Below are positions 18,768 through 30,100 of a stretch of 64,000 nucleotides of DNA, piece after piece. The DNA is taken from contig JAJJXM010000015.1 of assembly GCA_024516155.1 (NCBI GenBank), positions 496,001 through 560,000 of the forward strand. Reading direction: 5' to 3'. The position numbers and the translations under genes are program-made. Numbering within the stretch: the first letter of the stretch is position 1; every line of letters starts with the position of its first letter. Under the pieces are notes generated by a model. It searched no databases. It was not told where the DNA came from and was given only the letters and a program-made list of their open reading frames with translations. This DNA is from Pyronema omphalodes. Taxonomy: Eukaryota; Ascomycota; Pezizomycetes; Pezizales; Pyronemataceae.

Positions 18768-19950
18768 ATGTCTTCCATTGACTCCTGCGAACAATCTGTC
18801 TCTTCCAGTACCGAAGCTAGTAGTACTCTTGCCTCCGATACCCCATCAGAATGCACAAGCTTGGTTGTCTCTACTGCAGCCTCTACTCCAGCACTGAATA
18901 CTGATCTTCAGATTTCATTTCCGGCCTTCGGAGACGCGTTTAGAAGCTTCCAGGGCCTTGGAGCGGAAATATCTAGGCTCCAGATTGAAAATAGGCGGCT
19001 AGTGGAGCATAATGCTGCAATTGAAAAGGAGCTGGAAATATTGAATGAGCACAATACTGCTGTTGAAAAGGAATTGGAGACCTTGAAGGAGGAGAACATC
19101 GAGCTCTCTGAGGCCAAAGATGACGCGATCAAGAAGCTCGCTGAGGTTGAAGAGGGAAAGGCTGGCCTTCAGAAGGAACTGGATGGGCTGGGAGAGTTGA
19201 AGGACGTCATGGGATGGAAGAAGAAATGTGAAGAACTGGAGAATCGGGCCATTGAGAGCGAGGGAAAAATGGAGAAATTATTCGAAGATTATCAGCAAAA
19301 AATAGAGCAACGCATAGCAGACGCCCAGACCCAGAGTCAAAACAAGCTCGAACAGGAGATCAATCAGATCAAGACCGATCACACTCTTCAGATGCAAAGC
19401 CTCGCTAGTGCCATGGGATTCCAGGGTCTGGAGGACATGACAGATGGTTACATTGTTAGAGAAAAAGTAAGTCTTGATGATCGCGGGAACCGTGTTGATA
19501 TGTGCCATTGAACTAACCTGTCCATAAAATAGCCTTTCGAGAGAATTCCGGGTGGGATGATTCAAGTCAGTCGGGCTAAAGTCAAAGGGAGCGATGGTCG
19601 TGCGAGCAGTGGCCCACCACGTGAGGACCAAAACACACGTTTCCTCTACGTGATGCGAGATCAATACAAGGATTTCAAGGTATTTCACCTCAACTTTATT
19701 CCCAATAAACATCTCCGGAGGTTGATGATTTGAGTAGAAATTCGCAAACCTCACTGAATCAGTATTTGGATTCGCGAAAGATTATGTAAATTGGCTTAAG
19801 GGATCGAAATCGGACTTCCTAAATTACTTAGGAGCCGAAAAAGAAAAAGTCAACAGTAAATGGGAGAAGGAAGTATCCCAAGAGGACCGCGTGTATATTG
19901 CATCAGATGTGCTCTTTGGCACAGTATATTACGTCGAAAGGCAACTATGA
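18768..19950 (+). CDS. Gene B: coiled-coil family protein
   Basis: Paralog of A, C and D; family not recognised. Exons 18768-19466, 19533-19679 (147 nt) and 19738-19950 give 352 aa, with phase-0 introns at the same places as its paralogs. The N-terminal 50 residues are Ser/Thr-rich; then comes a coiled coil with an 11-14-residue duplication (IEKELEILNEHNTA, VEKELETLKEEN). About two 11-residue units follow (MEKLFEDYQQK, IEQRIADAQTQ). The C-terminal region holds PGGMIQVSRAK, FLYVMRDQYKDFK and EDRVYIASDVLFGTVYY. It is the most diverged of the four at the C-terminus and lacks the shared upstream box. Its middle is almost identical to gene C and the end of its first exon is almost identical to gene D, which points to gene conversion. 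The frame is intact. Confidence 0.75.
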
Positions 19951-20933
19951 TCTGTATCAATTCATTGAACAGAAAGCTTTTGTACCACCTCAAGCAGCAA
20001 GCCAAGGCGGAAATCTTTCAGTCAAAACAAATTCCCCGTTTAAGATTATTATCTATCATGTTCACCAACTTCATGTTACTAGCTAATTGTGTCTTTATCA
20101 AACCATCAATATACAATGCCTTCTTGTGAATTCTTCCTTCGTTTCAAGATATTTCTCGAGCCCTCACTCGGCCTAATGGCGGAGGGATATACACACTCGC
20201 TACTAAATATATTACCCGAGATTATGGGTTATTTTATGTGCCACAGAATGGTCTATCTCTTACAGGCCCCCCGATGCTCCTCAAGTTCCTGGGTGCTGAC
20301 ATAACGGTCCCTGCTGTACGATACAGATGCATCGAGGGTTTGTGAGTTCACGAAACACCACACAAAAAAAATGATGAGCACAATGAATAAATGTACGTGT
20401 TCACCCGGCCAATCTTGCTCTTACTCTCAGACTTCATAAAACATTTGAACCTAGAAAATAAGATGGCAGCTTTGTTCGTTCTCGAATGCACTAAACGTTG
20501 GCTCATTCTTTTTTTTTGGTAGTACCAAAATTATACAACATAGTTCTTCTGTATAACCTTGGCCTGTATTCTATGCATCACCTTCAATGGTGCATATCGA
20601 GCCTTGAGCTTCCAAGAAAGACGGTTTTTGTTTTCATGAAGGACTGCATTTAAATAATATGCTAGATGTCTCCTCAAGCACAATATCCTCGCCAAGAAGG
20701 GGCGAGAAACAACCGCCACAAGGTTTACACAATGCTTGCTTAGTGTCAAAGCGAGCCACTGAAACTATGGGAACCGATGCTTTTCGAAAGATAGTCCAAA
20801 TTCAAGCACTCATAGAGTACGTCCATGACCCTCTCTTCTTCCCGAAAAAGCCAAGACTTCAGGCCCACTCACCTGCAAACTCTTCGCTATTGCACTTCCT
20901 CCACTTCCACAACCCACTACGCTGATAGCAATC
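19951..20933. other. Interval between genes B and C
   Basis: The first 150 bases resemble a diverged version of the 3' flanks of genes C and D. The last 100 bases carry the shared upstream box (agccaagacttcaggccc near 20849) and a pyrimidine-rich leader with cttcctccacttccac. The remainder holds no recognisable gene. Confidence 0.5.
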
Positions 20934-22071
20934 ATGTCCTCCGAAAACTCCGACGAGCAATCCGGCTGCTCCAGTACTCAAGCATGTAATACTCCCGGTG
21001 CCGGCACTCCATCGGCAAGCGAGACCATGTCTACTACTTCAATACCGACCGCTGATCTTCAAATCTCTTTCCCGGCTCATGAAAACATGCTCAGAAGCTT
21101 TCAAGACATCTTTACAAATCTCAGAGTGGAATTGTCAAGGCTTGAGATTGAAAACAAGAAGCTGGTGGAGCATATTACTGCTATTGAAAAGGAGTTGGGG
21201 ACCATGGAGGACAAAAACGCCAAGCTCTCTGGGGCCAATAATGATGCGATGAAGAAGCTCGCTGAGGTTGAAGAGGAAAAGGCTGGCCTTCAGAAGGAAC
21301 TCGATGGGCTGGGAGAATTGAAGGTCATGGGATGGAAGAAGAAATGTGAAGAACTGGAGAATCGGGCCATTGAGAGTGAGGGAAAAATGGAGAAATTGTT
21401 CGAAGATTATCAGCAAAAAATAGAGCAACGCATAGCAGACGCCCAGACCCAGAGCCAACAGATCTTGGAACAAGAGATTGACCGGATCAAGACTGGTAAC
21501 ACTCTACAGATCCAAAGCCTCACGAGCGCCATTGAAGTAATGGGTCTAGAGAACATGAAAGATGGTTATATATTTAGAGAACAAGTAAGTCTTCATCATT
21601 GTATAAACCACATTTATCTGTGCCAATGAACTAACCAGTATAAAAAAAAGCCTTTCAAGACTATTCCACGTGGAATGATCCAAGTGAGTTGGGCTAAGGC
21701 CACAGAGAGCGATGATTGGTTGAGCGACGGCCCGCCATGTGAGGACGATAACACACATTTCCTCTACGTGGTGCGAGATCAATACAAGGATTTCAAGGTA
21801 CTTCGCTTCTAATTTATCTCTCGGAAACATGTCCATGAGCTGACGATTTGAGCAGAAATTTACCGAACTCGCTGAATTGGTTTTTGGATTAGAGAAAGAT
21901 CATATAGAATGGCTCAAGGGAACGAAATCGGACTTCATGTCTTTCGAAGATGAAACAGCCGAAGTCATTAAAAAGTGGGAGAAAGAAGCATCCATGAAGG
22001 ACCGTATCTATATTCTATCAGGTGAGAGTGGCAATTATGTTTCCGATACAGTTTACTACGTCGAAGACTAG
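20934..22071 (+). CDS. Gene C: coiled-coil family protein
   Basis: Paralog of A, B and D; family not recognised. Exons 20934-21584, 21651-21797 (147 nt) and 21856-22071 give 337 aa, with phase-0 introns. N-terminal Ser/Thr-rich region, coiled coil from about residue 60 (LSRLEIENKKLVEH), about two 11-residue units (MEKLFEDYQQK, IEQRIADAQTQ), then the conserved C-terminal region: PRGMIQVSWAKATESDD, FLYVVRDQYKDFK, KFTELAELVFGLEKDHIEW, KDRIYILSGESGNYVSDT, VYYVED. The first 110 residues are nearly identical to gene D and the following 70 to gene B. One codon is missing relative to B (GELKVMGW against GELKDVMGW). No localisation signal is visible. Confidence 0.78.
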
Positions 22072-22630
22072 TCTGGATCCGAAAAAAAATAATAACACGC
22101 CCCAGCGCCACATCGAATAATCAGCCAAGTCAGAAAGCCTTCAAGCAAAACAATTACTGCATTTCCAATGATAATTTACTATTTTGTTTACTGTTTTCAC
22201 AATATCATGTTATTAGCCAAATTTCAGTTTTTCACAGCGTGCATCAAAACTATTTACTATTCAAGCTGTATACCCTCTCTGGCTGAAGAAAGCTGTAATG
22301 TTTTCTGCTAACCTATTTAGTTTCCAGTTATTCTGCTGCACTGATATTCGAGTGATTACGCATGACGTGACAAGAGCCCAGTCTACTTTTGAAAGCCCTT
22401 CCTAAAGGAAATTAGGGGTTGCGTCTAGAACATATGTAGAAGCGAAGAAGGGAAGGATTGAACCAAATTGCTACTCCCTAACCTCTTTTTTCTTTTCCTT
22501 CTCTTTTTTTTACTATCCGCATTTCTCTTCTCGTTTTCTCCTTTGCCTGGTGTTCCAAGATCCTAGCTTCGCGGCCAACTGCCACATCAGGATTCAGCGA
22601 GAGCACGGGGGGAAGGGGGGGGGCAGGGCT
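22072..22630. other. 3' flank of gene C, duplicated downstream of gene D
   Basis: About 380 bases (22072-22455) match the flank after gene D (24458-24850) with modest divergence, including gccacatcgaataatca and agcccttcctaaaggaaatt. This shows that genes C and D arose by duplication of a unit larger than the coding region. A T-rich and G-rich stretch follows to 22630. Confidence 0.7.
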
Positions 22631-22980
22631 AAAAAATATATATATAAATTAATGCTTCAAACAAAGTTTCCACAAAACAACATCACAACCCTATACCCTG
22701 GAATCATGTTAACACCTATCCAACCATGTTCATTTCATCCTTATCACCTCTGTATCATTTTCCAGCTGCACTTTTGAACGGCGATATTTCTTATACCCCC
22801 TTATACCAACCAGTTTCTTTGCTCTTCGAAAGGTAGATCAATTTGTGTCAATTTCGTCTGTATCCTCTTGGCCTATAGTTTGTGTATCATAATTTCTCAT
22901 AACTTGATTACTGTATCTATATTGATACCTCGAATTTGCAGTCGGGCAGTGTTTCTTTCGATGGTGAATTATTGATGCAA
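22631..22980 (-). repeat. Dispersed repeat, uninterrupted copy
   Basis: The reverse complement matches 1-289 joined directly to 1369-1415. At the junction this copy reads gggtatagggttgtgatg, with a single tatagggt. It therefore shows the state of the repeat without the 1,071-bp element. No ORF is supported. Confidence 0.78.
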
Positions 22981-23316
22981 AAAGAAGCTAGACCTTTCCC
23001 CATGCATGAGGAGGTAGAAACCCCCGCCACAGACTTCGCGAAATGGCTGATCCGTAGCAATTAGCAAACCACAGAAAACATGGGAATTGATAATATTCGA
23101 AAGAATTTTCACATTTGACCGCTCACAGAGGACATTCATGGCCCCCTCTCCTTCCCTGAAAGAGCCAAGACTTAGGGCCCGCTCACCTATAAGAAACGTC
23201 TGTAGCCTGTAACACTTCCTGCACTCCCTGCACTCCCTGCACTTCCTGCACTTCCCGCACTACCTGCACTTCCTCCACTTCCACAACTTCCACAACTCAC
23301 CTCGCTGATAGCAATC
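22981..23316. promoter_or_regulatory. Upstream region of gene D with 9-bp minisatellite
   Basis: The shared upstream box (agccaagacttagggccc, near 23163) is present. Between it and the ATG lies a 9-bp minisatellite of unit cactycctg, about eight copies at 23211-23282, that gene C has only as one or two units. The spacing from box to ATG is therefore about 70 bp longer than in gene C. Confidence 0.6.
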
Positions 23317-24457
23317 ATGTCCTCCAAAAACTCCGACGAGCAACCCGGCTGCTCCAGTACTCAAGCAAGTAATACTCCTGGCTCTGGCACTCCATCGGCA
23401 ACCGAGACCATGTCTACCACTGCAACACTGACCGCTGATCTTCAAATCTCTTTCCCGGCTCATGAAAACATGCTCAGAAGCTTTCAAGACATCTTTACAA
23501 ATCTCAGAGTGGAATTGGCAAGGCTTGAGATTGAAAACAAGAAACTGGTGGAGCATAATACTGCTATTGAAAAGGAGTTGGAGACCATGGAGGACAAAAA
23601 CGTCAAGCTCTCTGGGGCCAATGATGATGCGATGAAGAAGCTTGCCGAAGTCGAAGAGAAGAAGGATGCTCTCCAGAAGAAGCTGTATGGGTTGGAAGAT
23701 TTGAATGCGATTCTAGGATTAAAGAGGAAATGCGAAGAACTGGAGAAACAGGCCACCGAGAACCAGGAAAGAACTAATAAATTGTTCGAAGACTTCCAGA
23801 AAAAAATGGAAAAACGCATAGTAGATATGCAGACTGAGGTCCAACAGAATTTCGAACAAGATATCAATCGGATCAAGACCGATCACACTCTTCAGATGCA
23901 AAGCCTCGCTAGTGCCATGGGATTCCAGGGTCTGGAGGACATGACAGATGGTTACATGGTTAGAGAAAAAGTAAGTCTTCATGATTGTTTGGACCGTATT
24001 AATATGTGCCAATGAACTAACCAGGCCATAAAATAGCCTTTCGAGAGAATTCCGGGTGGGATGATTCAAGTCAGTCGGGCTAAAGCCACAGAGAGCGATG
24101 ATGAGTTGAGCGACGGCCCGCCACGTGAGGATGATGACTCGAGTTTCCTGTACGTGGTGCGAGATCAATACAAGGATTTCAAGGTACTTCGCTTCTACTT
24201 TATCTCCAAGAAACATGTCCATAGGCTGACGATTGGAGCAGAAATTCGCCGAACTCGCGGAATTGGTTTTTGGATTGGAGAGAGGTCGTATAACGTGGAT
24301 TAAGGGAACGAAATCGCGCTTCATGAAATACAAGGATAAAGCAGCCGAAGTCATTGAAAAGTGGGAGAAAGAAGCATCCATGAAGGACCGTGTCTATATT
24401 CTATCAGGTAAGATGGGCGATTATGTTTCCGACACAGTTTACTACGTCGAAGACTAG
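23317..24457 (+). CDS. Gene D: coiled-coil family protein
   Basis: Paralog of A, B and C; family not recognised. Exons 23317-23970, 24037-24183 (147 nt) and 24242-24457 give 338 aa, with phase-0 introns. The N-terminus is Ser/Thr-rich (STQASNTPGSGTPSATE), followed by a coiled coil (LARLEIENKKLVEHNTAIEK). The middle (residues 113-185) is distinct from B and C: LYGLEDLNAILGLKRKCEE, with units TNKLFEDFQKK and MEKRIVDMQTE. The end of exon 1 and the start of exon 2 are almost identical to gene B. The C-terminus has ATESDDELSDGPPRED, FLYVVRDQYKDFK, KDRVYILSGKMGDYVSDT and VYYVED. Glu/Lys content and absence of a signal peptide suggest an intracellular protein. Confidence 0.78.
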
Positions 24458-27107
24458 TCTGGATCTGAAAAAACAAATAACATGCCTCAGCGCCACATCG
24501 AATAATCAACCAGTTCAGAAATCCTTCAAGCAAAACAAATACTGCATTTTCAATCATAATTTACTGTTCTCATTGTTTACTGTTTTCACAATTCCATATT
24601 ATTAGCCAATTCAGTTTTTCACAGCGTGCATCAAAACTATTTACTCTTCAAGCTGTATACCCTCTCTAGCTAAAGAAAGCTGCAATGATTTCTGCTAACC
24701 TATTTAGCTTCCGGTTGTTTTACTGAACCGATATTCGAGTGATTACACATGACTTCACAAGAGCCTAGTCTACTTTTGAAAGCCCTTCCTAAAGGAAATT
24801 AGGGGTCGGGTCTAGAACATATGTAGAAGCGAAGAAGGGCAGGATTGAACCCCGATGGTCGGGGTAGAGCTCTCTCTAAGCCTCCAAATTGCTACATAGC
24901 GGGCCGAATGTCGGGGGTAAATACAGCTGAGCTGCTGAAGCATAGCAGTGAGTTCCGGGGAGGGGGACAAGATGACGGGTAGCTTCGGAGACAACGACGA
25001 ACTACGGTATTATACCATGAAGGTCACAACCTGCTACTGTCGCATACGTACGGACTTATCTATTGTGGAGACCGCTTGATAAATTGATAATAACTTGGAT
25101 AACTGGATAACTGAATAGAGCAGTGATAACTGGCTGCTAATGGATCAGTAAATCTTTTTGTTAACGATCTGGATATTGTAATCTACATATAGATGTTGCC
25201 ATGTACCTATAGGCACCGTCTCGTAGCTTTTGCCCAGACTTCTATGGTGCTAGCTTCGGTTATCATGTCAGGTCAAATGTCCGATGTCCGACGGACGTTG
25301 TCGGTTGTCGTGTGCCTCTGTTCTGTTCTGCTCTGTTACCCTGGCCTCCAACTTCTCCCCCCCCCCCCCCCCCCCTGGTGTTTCCAAATTCCAACCCACA
25401 CCCGCCCTTCCTTTTTCCTTGGCTTCGGTTTTAAGTATGTTTCTAGTCCGCGTCTCCTCACAAAAAAGTAATCTCTAGCTTCAGGTACGGGTTACGACGC
25501 CGCTAGAGGGGATAGACGTTTTGATCACGGGATGAGAAATTACAAATCATACTGCACTGCACCGTGACCATACATAGCAGACATGAGAGATGAGCCTCGC
25601 TCGACAGCAGATGAGGGTGCACGATGAAGTTTTTTATTGTCATTATTATTGTTATTAACGCATAGTGGTAATAGCAGTAGGGCTCTATGTACTAAATAGA
25701 TTTTTTATGAGCCGTGCTTGGAAATCCTCGGCCTCGCATAATCTCCTCGGACTCTTCTTCAGACATCCCTCTGTTATTACTTATTTACTTATTTACTTAC
25801 TTACTTGGTAAAAGCTGTGTTGTTGCTGTCGTCGTCGTTGTCATTGTACGCTCCTGCTCCCGAAAGTATCAAACGAATGTATGATTACGAATTGATGCGA
25901 TAAATTTGTTGTCTGACCTTGGGTTGTGCACCGTGCCGGCTGCCAGCAACACTTTTATTTTTTATTTTTATTTATTTTGTCAATTTGTGTATCATGATTC
26001 TGTAATGCTGGTTGCCAGTTTGAGTTTTTAATGTTTTTTTTTTGAGTGCACCTGAATGTTGTTCCTCTGAATTTATGAGTTGGATGATATATTCCCTCCC
26101 TTGTTTCTTCTCAATGCTGTTCATGTGTAACCTGTACGTTGTTCCTTTGAATACAGACAGTTGAATGATTTTCCCGTGTTTTATTCCCTCTTATTTATTC
26201 TGTTTCTGTCCATATTTTGAATATATATATAATGATAATTATTTCCTCCTCCTGCTCCTCCTCCTTCTTCATGCTGTTCCTACCCATAATTTTCTTCGCA
26301 CGCCTATAACCATTTTCCTTCTTCGCAAGTCTACCCTTCCTGTTGTGCTCCTTCTGCTGGTTCCCGTTCCAGCTACATACATATACTACACACACTCTCA
26401 GATACAACACCACCTCGTATACATACACCGCGTACATATACAACAAACGCACACCAGAATCACCATCACCCCAGTTGAACCCCCCTCCCCCCCTCCCTCC
26501 AAAAAAAAGACAATGTTCCAAAATGTAATGCCCCAATTTAATTTTTATAATTCTTCAATGTAAATCCTAAACACTTCGCGATACATACATCTACATAATC
26601 CCCATCCAGCAGGGTGACACCTCACCTATCTCTATCTAGCCGTCCGCCTACCCACCCCTGTCGATTTAATCGCCCTCTCCAGTTCAACGTCTCTCCTGCA
26701 TTTGTTCGCTCGCATGTTCCACTGTGAGAACAGCCAAACTCCATCCGAAGCTTAATGTCAGAGCGAGATAGACCGAGTTGAGCCCGATTTGACCCCAAAG
26801 GTACGGTGACAGAGCCCCAAAACCAGTCTTCAACCCAGCCCTGAGAGACAGACACCCCCCCCCCCCCCCCCCCAAAGACAGCCGCCTCCCCTTTCAGAGA
26901 CTCCCTAGGCTCCTCCCTCCGCTGTTCTAACTGCGAGAGCCACTACTACCACCACCACCACCCACCACCACCCACCACCACTCCCACTACTACTCCCACT
27001 ACTGCCCGACAGCTACGACCACAACCAACTGCTTACTCTCACTTGTCGAAACATCTTGTGGTCTGCCTGCTAATCCGCAAACTTTGCACCGCGAGCAGAT
27101 CACTCCC
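24458..27107. other. Gene-free interval between gene D and ROM2
   Basis: The first 390 bases are the duplicated 3' flank shared with gene C; relative to C there are 34 extra bases at about 24851-24884. Further on are poly-C tracts (about 25358-25376 and 26857-26873), AT-rich DNA near 25900-26250 and a cca-rich pyrimidine stretch at 26940-27000 that probably belongs to the ROM2 leader. I see no gene. Confidence 0.55.
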
Positions 27108-30100
27108 ATGGCAGAGCATCATGATCTGTACCATAACCCGCGTACTCCGGCGTCCCAGAGGGATGCCGCTTTCTCCGATATCTTCGGCACCGCTCCATCA
27201 GGCCGGTCACAGACAATGACTGCTCAGTCGAGCTATGCTCCCCAGCAAGGGCGCTCGCAGACTATGACTTCGACGTCACAGCATCCGGGATACCCCCAAG
27301 GCCCTCCGATGGGTCATCACCCTCAACAGCGACCGCCGCCGCAACAGTATCCTCCTCAACACCAGCGGCCTCCCGGATATCCTCCGCATGGTGCACCTAA
27401 TGGATACCCGCCTCCACAGCAGCAGTCCAGAATGCACGGACAGCCGCAATACCTTCCCTCGCCGACGCATCCGGAGAGAAGACCATACCCACAACCCGTG
27501 CGCATACCTCCACAAGGGCCGCCGCCCAACCCCTCACACAATAATCGGTACTTTCCCCCACCACCGGCCATGAACAACGACCCCTATCGATCCCGTTCGT
27601 TGGCGAGCGGCGTCCCGGCGTATTCTGCGAACCAGTACATGCCAGCAAGGCAGGGTGGTCCACCCCCACCTGGACAAATGTCGAGAACTACCGCGCATGG
27701 CAGAATTGTCCCTGAGCGACACGATGAGAGAACTATGTCTCTGACGAACTACGCACACGACCGCGACCACGCTCAAACGATGAGCGGTAGAATCATCCCA
27801 TCGCGACGAAAGGATTCTACAGGAAGCGAATTTTCCACCATTTCGCAGCACCAAGGAAGCCAGAATTATGTTCAGAAACAGCGCACTCCAAGTTACGCAA
27901 GCACTTCTTCCTCACATACTGTTGGTGGAGGGGGTATGGATAACGCATCTGTCCACCGCAACTCGTTGCCAAAGTCTCCCAGCTCATCTCATGGCCAACA
28001 ACCTCCACAAACCGCCTCAGGAGAGCCCCGCGGCAGAAAGGCCCCGTTGGTCTACCCAGCGCTTCTTTCACGTGTTGCCGATACTTTCAAGGCCAGAATC
28101 AATGCTGGAGACCGTTTGAAGAACGAACTTACTTACAAGTCTGCGTTTACTGGAGCTGAAGGAGTTGATATGGTAGCATATATTATCAAGACCAGCGACC
28201 GGAACCTTGCCTTGCTCCTAGGTAGAGCCCTGGACGCCCAGAAGTTCTTTCACGATGTTACCTATGAGCACAGGCTTCGAGACTCGATGCATGAGGTGTA
28301 TCAGTTCAAGGATGGATTGGTTGATGAGGCGCATGAGGTAAACGGAGTGTTTACTCTGTTAACTGAATGCTACTCACCCACCTGTACGCCTAATACGCTG
28401 TGCTACTCCATTGCTTGTCCTCGCAGATTGGAACAACAGGCGCGTTTGAACTTGAAGCCACAGCCAGGATTGAAGAGACAGGATTCTCGGTCCAGTTTGC
28501 ATGCGGAGGAGGAAAAGGAACAGAAACTTTGGATTCACTCTGTGCCAAAGGAAATTGCGGAGGGAGTTTCGGACAAGGAGAAGAAGCGTCAAGAGGTTAT
28601 CATGGAGGCTATCTACACAGAACGCGATTTCGTGAAGGACTTGGAATACCTGAGGGATTTTTGGATGAAGCCTTTGAAATCGACAAACCCTGCAAACCCA
28701 TCGCCTATTCCCGAACATCGCAGAGAGAAATTTATTCGTACCGTCTTTGGAAATGTTTTGGAAGTTCTTGCAGTCAACTCGAAGCTTGCCGAGGCTTTAA
28801 CTCGCAGACAACAGGAAAGCGACGTAGTGCACAATGTCGGAGATATCTTCTTGGAATATGTTCCTTTATTCGACCCGTTTATTACTTATGGTTCGAACCA
28901 GCTTTACGGAAAATTTGAGTTTGAAAAGGAGAAATCGTCCAACCCGGCGTTTGCAAAGTTCGTGGAGGAAACTGAGCGTTTGAAGGAGTCGAGAAAATTG
29001 GAGTTAAACGGTTACTTGACCAAGCCTACGACCCGTTTGGCTCGTTACCCGCTACTCCTGGAGGCGATCTTGAAACCAACGACAGAGGATAATCCAGATG
29101 CAACTGATATTCCCAAGGTTGTCGCTATGGTGCGAGACTTCCTCAGCAAGGTCAACCAGGCATCCGGAAAGGCGGAGAACCACTTCAACTTGATGCAGCT
29201 TAACCAGCAGCTTATTTTCCGACCAGGAGAGGCAGTAGACTTGAAGCTCACAGAGGAAGGACGCCAATTGTTGTTTAAGGGATCATTGAAGAGAGGAGAT
29301 GGTGGTGGTGATATTCAGTGCTTCTTGTTTGACCACGCACTACTATTAGTCCGAATAAAGATTGTCAACAAGAGAGAGCAGTACAAGGTTTACCGCAAGG
29401 TAAGTTCCTCCGACAGCTGTGTTGCGATGGGCAAAACTAACAGAAAAATAGCCTATTCCTTTGGAGTTGTTGGTAATTACTCAAATGGAGGAGTTTGGCC
29501 CTAGTAGAGGTGGAATTGCGAAGAGACCGTCGTCAAGTTTGATTCCGGGATCAAAACCGAATAACCCACTCAAAACCAACATCCCCAACGATTTCAACCA
29601 GAAGGAGAAGGGATACCCCATTACTTTCCAGCATCTTGGAAAGAGGGGATACACCGTGCCGTTATTTGCTAGCTCAATTGTCTCCCGCAAGAAGTGGATT
29701 GAGCACATTGAGAACCAGCAGAACGTTCTCCGGGAGCGTAGCAGTATCTTTACCCAGACTATTCTGTGTGACAACTTCTTTACTACCGGAAACAAGGTCA
29801 ACTGCTTGGTTCCTGTCGGTATGGATGATTCTTTCAAACGATATAATTCGTGTGCTAATGAAAATAGATGGTGGACGGAAGCTTGTTTACGGAACGGACA
29901 CGGGTATCTATGTGTCTGAACGGAAACCGAAGGACCTCACCCTGGCGCAGCCCAAGAAGGTTATCGAGATCAACAAGGTTGATCAGATTGACGTACTTGA
30001 GGAGTACCAGATGATCCTACTCCTTTCGGAGAAGAACCTCATGCAGGTACCCTTGGCAGGATTGGACCCTGATGAGTTGACATTGGCGAATAAACGACCG

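Noticed and set aside
20531..20749. 72-codon minus-strand ORF between genes B and C
   Set aside because: No ATG start at its listed beginning and no recognisable domain.
16050..24457. Possibility that genes A-D are parts of a transposon or viral remnant
   Set aside because: They have conserved spliced three-exon structures, no polymerase, integrase or terminal repeats, and similarity limited to gene units with their flanks.
24838..24860. ggttcaatcc on the minus strand resembling a tRNA/SINE B box
   Set aside because: No A box, acceptor stem or cloverleaf can be drawn around it; C and D flanks share it only as part of their duplication.
28338..28426. Apparent intron in ROM2 with GTAAAC donor and CGCAG acceptor
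   Set aside because: Its removal (89 nt) would shift the frame and delete the conserved TECYSPTCT and CYSIACPRR segment of Rom2 proteins; the open frame runs through it.
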